Of a stretch of DNA of 10,213 nt, positions 6,327 to 10,213 are shown piece by piece. Each line of letters starts with the position of its first letter. The stretch's first letter is position 1. Below the pieces are notes generated by a model. It was not told the origin of the DNA, searched no databases, and saw only the letters and a program-made list of their open reading frames with translations. The translations under genes and the position numbers were made by a program. Source of the stretch: Pseudomonadota bacterium (GTDB lineage: Bacteria; Pseudomonadota; Alphaproteobacteria; Sphingomonadales; Sphingomonadaceae); the NCBI GenBank assembly GCA_023424275.1, contig JAFAED010000130.1, positions 1 to 10,213 on the forward strand, in the 5' to 3' direction.

Positions 6327-7556
6327 TCAGGTGCCGACCACGAAGCTGACTGCCGTCGTCGCGCTGCCGCCGACGTTGAAGGTCGCGAAGTTGCGGGCGC
6401 CTTCGACCTGATAATCGCCTGCGTTTCCGGTGACCTGCCGCCAGCCGTCGAGCAGCATCCGTACGCCGGTGGCACCTACGGGATGGCCGAGCCCGATCAG
6501 GCCGCCCGATGGGTTGACCGGCAATTTGCCGCCCAGCGCAATCGTCCCATCCTCGACCGCGCGCCAGCTTTCGCCCGGCTTTGTGATCCCGAAATGATCG
6601 ATCGCCATATATTCGGTGATCGAGAAGCAATCATGCACTTCTACCCCGTCGCAGGCGTAGATGTCGGGCATCTCGGCGCGGCGGAGCGCGTCCATCATCG
6701 CCTTACGGACGCTCGGGAAGACATAGTCGCCGCCGTGGCTGTCGGCGACCTTGGTCGAATAGAGCAGGGGCGCGGTGGCATGGCCCCAGCCTTTGATACG
6801 CGGAATGCTGTCGAGCGGGATGCCCCGGCGTTTGGCATAAGCTTCTGCGACCTCGCGCGAGGCGAGAAAGATCGCGGCGGCGCCGTCGGTGACCTGCCCG
6901 CAATCGGACTTGCGCAGGCTCCCTTCGATCAGCGGATTGACCTCGTCATTCTCGCCGAGATGCTCGTCGGTGATCGCCCAGCCACGCGTCTGCGAGTACG
7001 GGTTCTTCTTCGCATTGGCGAAATTGTTCGCCGAAATGCCGCGCAGATATGCGCGGTCGAGCCCGAAGCGCTCCTCATATTCCTCGGCGACGCGCGCGAA
7101 CATCCAGGGCCAGAGGTAGCGGGCTTCCTGCGCCTCGCGGCCTGCCCATGCGGCGGCGCCGAGATATTCGGCGGCGCGCTGGCCGGGGACGTTGCGCATC
7201 AGCTCGATGCCGAGCACCAGCGCGAGCCCGTAGCGCTCGGCCTCGATCTCGGCGGCGGCCGCGAGGATCGCGATGCTGCCCGACGCGCAGGCGGCCTCGT
7301 GCCGCGACGCCGGGATGCCCGCAAGGTCGGGATGGACATGGCCGAAGAAGCCGCCGAGCTGGCCCTGTCCCGCGAACAGCTCGCCGACGAAATTGCCGAC
7401 ATGCGCGGTCTCGACCTCTTTGGGTTCGATGCCCGTCGCGACGAACGCCGCTTCGGCGACGTCGCGGAACAGTTCGAACAGCCCGCCGCCCTCGCGTTCG
7501 AGGTTGCGCGAAAAGTCGGTCTGCGCGCCGCCGAGGATGAAAACGTCTTTCGCCAT
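6327..7556 (-). CDS. SCP2-type thiolase (acetyl-CoA acyltransferase family)
   Basis: This is a 409-residue thiolase-superfamily enzyme, probably cytoplasmic. The nucleophilic cysteine is Cys90 (EAACASGS). The sequence HDCF at 308-311 is the fingerprint of the SCP2-thiolase subfamily, whose cysteine is known to stand in for the C-terminal cysteine of classical thiolases. The GHP histidine is His358 in NPSGGLIGLGHPVGATG. All elements needed for thiolysis of 3-ketoacyl-CoA are therefore present. The ATG at 7556 lies one base after the stop of the acyl-CoA synthetase (TGACATG), and a good ribosome site AAGGAAG (7569-7563) is six bases upstream. No SCP2 sterol-carrier domain is fused. Some related bacterial proteins act as aldolases with a DUF35 partner; none is seen here. 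The substrate is unknown. Confidence 0.92.
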   Translation of the reverse strand: MAKDVFILGGAQTDFSRNLEREGGGLFELFRDVAEAAFVATGIEPKEVETAHVGNFVGELFAGQGQLGGFFGHVHPDLAGIPASRHEAACASGSIAILAAAAEIEAERYGLALVLGIELMRNVPGQRAAEYLGAAAWAGREAQEARYLWPWMFARVAEEYEERFGLDRAYLRGISANNFANAKKNPYSQTRGWAITDEHLGENDEVNPLIEGSLRKSDCGQVTDGAAAIFLASREVAEAYAKRRGIPLDSIPRIKGWGHATAPLLYSTKVADSHGGDYVFPSVRKAMMDALRRAEMPDIYACDGVEVHDCFSITEYMAIDHFGITKPGESWRAVEDGTIALGGKLPVNPSGGLIGLGHPVGATGVRMLLDGWRQVTGNAGDYQVEGARNFATFNVGGSATTAVSFVVGT

Positions 7557-7557
7557 G

Positions 7558-9249
7558 TCAGGCTTCCTTTTCGAGAGTGGCGAGCGCCATTTCGCGCACT
7601 TCGCTGCGCATCACCTTGTTGGTGACGTTGCGCGGCAGCGCGTCGAAGCGGAACAGGCGCTCGGGCAGTTTGAACACGGCAAGGTCGTGGCCGCGCAGAT
7701 AGTCGGCGACCTCGCCGATCCCGACATCGCCCTCGCCGCGCGGGACATAGGCGAGGCCGATGCGCTCGCCCATCGTCGGATCGGGCAGCGAGAAGACGCA
7801 CGCCTCCGCCAGCAGCGGATGGCCGCCGAGCAGCTGGTCGATCTCCTCGGGTGAGATATTCACCCCGCCGCGGATGATCAGATCCTTGCAGCGCCCGACG
7901 AAGCGATAGAAGTCGCCGCCCTCGGCAATCTCGAACAAATCGCCGGTGCGGAACCAGCCGTCGTCGGTGAAGGCTTCGGCGGTGCGATCGGGGGCGTTGT
8001 GATAGCCCTCGAACAGCGTCGGCCCGCGGATCTGGAGCTCGCCCGACACGCCGTCGGCCTCGATCGGATCGCCGCCGCCGGGCGGGACGAGCCGACTTTC
8101 GATATTGGGCGCGCGGCCCTCGCCATAGGGGCGTTGGTAGGTGCCGCGCCGCGGGAACAGGCTCGCGCGCTTGTCGGGATCGGGCATGTCGCCCTCGCCG
8201 GTGATGAAGCTCATCCCCTCGTTCGACCCGAAGACGTTGACGACGATGATGCCGAGCTTTTCCTGAAAACCGCGCACCATCGCGGGCGCGAGCGGCGCCG
8301 ACCCCGAGGCGATGACACGCAGGCTGGAGAGGTCGACCGATGCGAGCAAAGCCTCATTCTGCAGCAGCATGTTGAGCACCGCGGGCGGCGCGATCGTCAG
8401 GCTTGGCCGTTCGGTCGCAATCTGTTTCAGGTACACGCCGGGGTCGAAGGGGTGGTGGAGCACCATCGTCCCCGCGCTCGTCAGCCAGCACATGGTGATG
8501 CCGCCGATGCTCGCCATGTTGATCAGCGGGAAGGGGTTGAGCAGCACGTCGCCCGGCCCGACCTTCATCGCCTCGTAACCTGCGCCCGCGACCGCGATCC
8601 AGTGGTTGTGGCTGCGCGGCACGCCCTTGGGAACGCCGGTGGTGCCCGAGGTCCAGCAGATGGTGAAGATATCGTCGGCGTCGACCGGGTTCGCCGCGAC
8701 GTGTGCGGCGAGGACTTCGGCGTCTCCGTCGGCGGCCGACAGGTCGATCGCGTTCGCGGGAGCATCGGGGCCGAAGGTCATCAACCGGATGTCGCCCAGC
8801 AACGGCGCTGCGACGCCGACATGATCGCAGCCCTTGACCGCAGTGGCGCAGACGAAGGCTTTCGGTTCGACGACGCCGATCATGCCCTTCAGCTCATGGC
8901 TGCGATATTGCACCGCCGCGGGGCTGACGATTGCGCCGATCTTCGCGGCGGCGAAATAGAGCGCCACGAACTCGCTGATATTCGGAAGCTGGACGAGCAA
9001 TACATCGTCCTTGTCGATCCCGACCTTGACGAGCGCGCCCGCGAGCCGGTCGATCTCCGCCTCAAGCTCGGCATAGGTCAGCCGCTGCGGCTCGCCGAAA
9101 GCGAAGTCGCCGCGATTGGGCGCGTCGACGAGCGCGAGCCGCTCGGGATGCGCCGCCGCATTGGCCGCGAACAGGTCGGCGAAGGTCTGATCGCCCCACC
9201 AGCCGCTCTCCCGATGTTTCCGCCTTTTCTCCTCTCCCGCGACGATCAT
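7558..9249 (-). CDS. Acyl-CoA synthetase, AMP-binding (ANL superfamily)
   Basis: This is a 563-residue enzyme that activates a carboxylic acid through an acyl-AMP to the CoA thioester. ANL motifs are in the expected order: the phosphate-binding loop TSGTTGVPKG at 200-209, FGSNEG at 340-345, GELQIRGP at 403-410, GWFRTGDL at 431-438, the hinge RCKDLIIRGGVNISPEEID at 453-471, and the C-terminal LPRNVTNKVMR at 538-548 with the likely catalytic Lys545. Length is normal. The start at 9249 is one base after the oxygenase stop (TGACATG). The frame remains open upstream to 9372, but that part overlaps the oxygenase gene and reads as low-complexity shadow sequence. The sequence does not reveal whether the substrate is a fatty, aromatic or terpenoid acid. 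Position between an oxygenase and thiolases suggests it activates a cleavage product for beta-oxidation-like breakdown. Confidence 0.92.
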   Translation of the reverse strand: MIVAGEEKRRKHRESGWWGDQTFADLFAANAAAHPERLALVDAPNRGDFAFGEPQRLTYAELEAEIDRLAGALVKVGIDKDDVLLVQLPNISEFVALYFAAAKIGAIVSPAAVQYRSHELKGMIGVVEPKAFVCATAVKGCDHVGVAAPLLGDIRLMTFGPDAPANAIDLSAADGDAEVLAAHVAANPVDADDIFTICWTSGTTGVPKGVPRSHNHWIAVAGAGYEAMKVGPGDVLLNPFPLINMASIGGITMCWLTSAGTMVLHHPFDPGVYLKQIATERPSLTIAPPAVLNMLLQNEALLASVDLSSLRVIASGSAPLAPAMVRGFQEKLGIIVVNVFGSNEGMSFITGEGDMPDPDKRASLFPRRGTYQRPYGEGRAPNIESRLVPPGGGDPIEADGVSGELQIRGPTLFEGYHNAPDRTAEAFTDDGWFRTGDLFEIAEGGDFYRFVGRCKDLIIRGGVNISPEEIDQLLGGHPLLAEACVFSLPDPTMGERIGLAYVPRGEGDVGIGEVADYLRGHDLAVFKLPERLFRFDALPRNVTNKVMRSEVREMALATLEKEA

Positions 9250-9250
9250 G

Positions 9251-10213
9251 TCAGGCGGCCAGCACGCTGTTCGGACCCATGCCGATATCGTCGCCGCTCG
9301 CCCAGACGGTATGCGTCCCCGAACAGATGCGTTCGGGCAGGATGATGCGGCACACCGGTCCCGCCGCGACATTCTTGGCGTCGATCAGCACGCATTCGGA
9401 GCGGTCGGTTTCGAGGTCGGCGATAAAGGAGACGAGATAGCCGTCGTCCTCGTCCTTCGCATCGATGCGCGGCGCGAAGGGCGCCTCGCTGCCGAAACGG
9501 CCGGGGCCGAATTCATATTCCTCGCTCGTCCCGGCATTGAGGTCGTGCTTGACGAGCCCGCGGAACAGGAACCAGCCGGGCTCGGGGATCGCGCTATACG
9601 CGTAGCGATAGGCCTTGCCCGCATAGCGGTGGTTGAACATGCCGAATTCGAGGTCGCGGTCGTCGAGCCTTTGTTCGGTCGTCTCGCCGGTCTTCAGGTT
9701 GAAACGCCAGCGGTGGAGGCGCGGCTTGAGCAGCCCCTGGTCGAGATAGGCCATCATCCGCTCGAGCCCTTCGGGCGCGTTCGGATAGGACTTCGGCATC
9801 GGCTCTTCCTGATAATAGCCGTCGAGGATGATCTCGTCGCCTTCCTCCCATGCATTGAGCCAGTGGAGCGTGTAGGTCGGTTCGGCCTCGAACCAGCGGA
9901 TGTCCTCGGGCTGCCCGTGCCGCGGGATGATCGCGAAACGCGTCTTCTCGTCGGGATGGAACTGGACGACGTGAAGGTTCCGCTCGAGCAGTTCTTCGTT
10001 CCAGTAGAGCGGCATGTCGTTGAGGATCGTGTAATTCTTCGTGAACGCCATGTCGTGCGGCAGGCGCGGCCCGGCGAGCGGGACGGGGATATAATGTTTG
10101 AGCTTATTGTCCGCGCCGACGACGCCGTAGTGCATGTAGGGCGCGTGCTTCGAATAGTTGAAGAACATAAGCTCGCCGGTCGCGAGGTCGACCTTGCAAT
10201 GCGCCGAAATGCC
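9251..10213 (-). CDS. Carotenoid cleavage oxygenase family protein (RPE65/lignostilbene dioxygenase type), partial
   Basis: This is the C-terminal 320 residues of a non-haem iron oxygenase of the carotenoid cleavage family; the N-terminus lies beyond 10213. These enzymes cleave a C=C bond in carotenoids, apocarotenoids or stilbenes. All four expected iron-ligand histidines seem to be in view: ISAHCKVD at the very edge (His codon 10201-10199), PHDMAFT (10057-10055), LHW (9865-9863) and GTHTVW near the C-terminus (9313-9311). The edge segment shows the family pattern of AH-K-D followed by TGE. An internal ATG at 10168 would exclude the first histidine, so it is not the true start. Substrate-determining N-terminal residues are missing, so carotenoid and lignostilbene substrates cannot be separated. 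The stop is one base from the CoA synthetase start. Confidence 0.92.
   Translation of the reverse strand, partial: GISAHCKVDLATGELMFFNYSKHAPYMHYGVVGADNKLKHYIPVPLAGPRLPHDMAFTKNYTILNDMPLYWNEELLERNLHVVQFHPDEKTRFAIIPRHGQPEDIRWFEAEPTYTLHWLNAWEEGDEIILDGYYQEEPMPKSYPNAPEGLERMMAYLDQGLLKPRLHRWRFNLKTGETTEQRLDDRDLEFGMFNHRYAGKAYRYAYSAIPEPGWFLFRGLVKHDLNAGTSEEYEFGPGRFGSEAPFAPRIDAKDEDDGYLVSFIADLETDRSECVLIDAKNVAAGPVCRIILPERICSGTHTVWASGDDIGMGPNSVLAA

Noticed and set aside
6483..7625. Plus-strand open frame of 380 codons opposite the SCP2-type thiolase
   Set aside because: It is a shadow frame without family motifs and without a credible ribosome site.
7999..9345. Plus-strand open frame of 448 codons opposite the acyl-CoA synthetase
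   Set aside because: The opposite strand carries a full ANL-family protein with all motifs. This frame shows low-complexity Arg/Asp/Ala composition and no motif.

Overview
The window is a gene-dense, GC-rich stretch in which every supported gene is read from the minus strand. It looks alphaproteobacterial, most likely Sphingomonadales (Sphingopyxis, Novosphingobium or Sphingobium type). The reasons are the base composition, the TonB-dependent receptor style, and the combination of a carotenoid/stilbene-type oxygenase with thiolases and an acyl-CoA synthetase. This assignment is a judgement from sequence style, not a database result. Both window edges cut genes.

Region A (10213 down to 5168, read first on the minus strand) is a catabolic cluster of four tightly packed genes. 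In transcription order they are a carotenoid cleavage oxygenase family protein (N-terminus outside the window), an AMP-binding acyl-CoA synthetase, an SCP2-type thiolase, and a second thiolase-fold protein that appears to lack two standard catalytic residues. Each junction is a stop codon, one base, then a start codon, so the genes are almost certainly co-transcribed and translationally coupled. A reasonable but unproven reading is oxidative cleavage of a conjugated or aromatic alkene, CoA activation of the resulting acid, then thiolytic shortening.

Region B (5104 down to 1) is a vitamin B12 acquisition operon headed by a cobalamin riboswitch at 4911-5104. The conserved sequence boxes and several perfectly paired stems of the riboswitch can be read directly. 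It is followed by a leader of about 190 bases and then btuB (outer-membrane TonB-dependent receptor), cobO (corrinoid adenosyltransferase), btuF (periplasmic binding protein), btuC (inner-membrane permease) and btuD (ATPase, C-terminus cut off by the window start). All five cistrons overlap by 1 to 7 bases, so control of btuB is likely to pass down the operon. Together they carry corrinoid across both membranes and convert it to the adenosyl form.

The only stretch over 300 bases without a gene is 4721-5167. It holds the riboswitch, a structured leader and a weak promoter candidate. I saw no tRNA, rRNA, CRISPR array, insertion sequence or other mobile element. The B12 operon is a known kind of system. 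The less ordinary parts are the second thiolase and the oxygenase/CoA-ligase/thiolase grouping.
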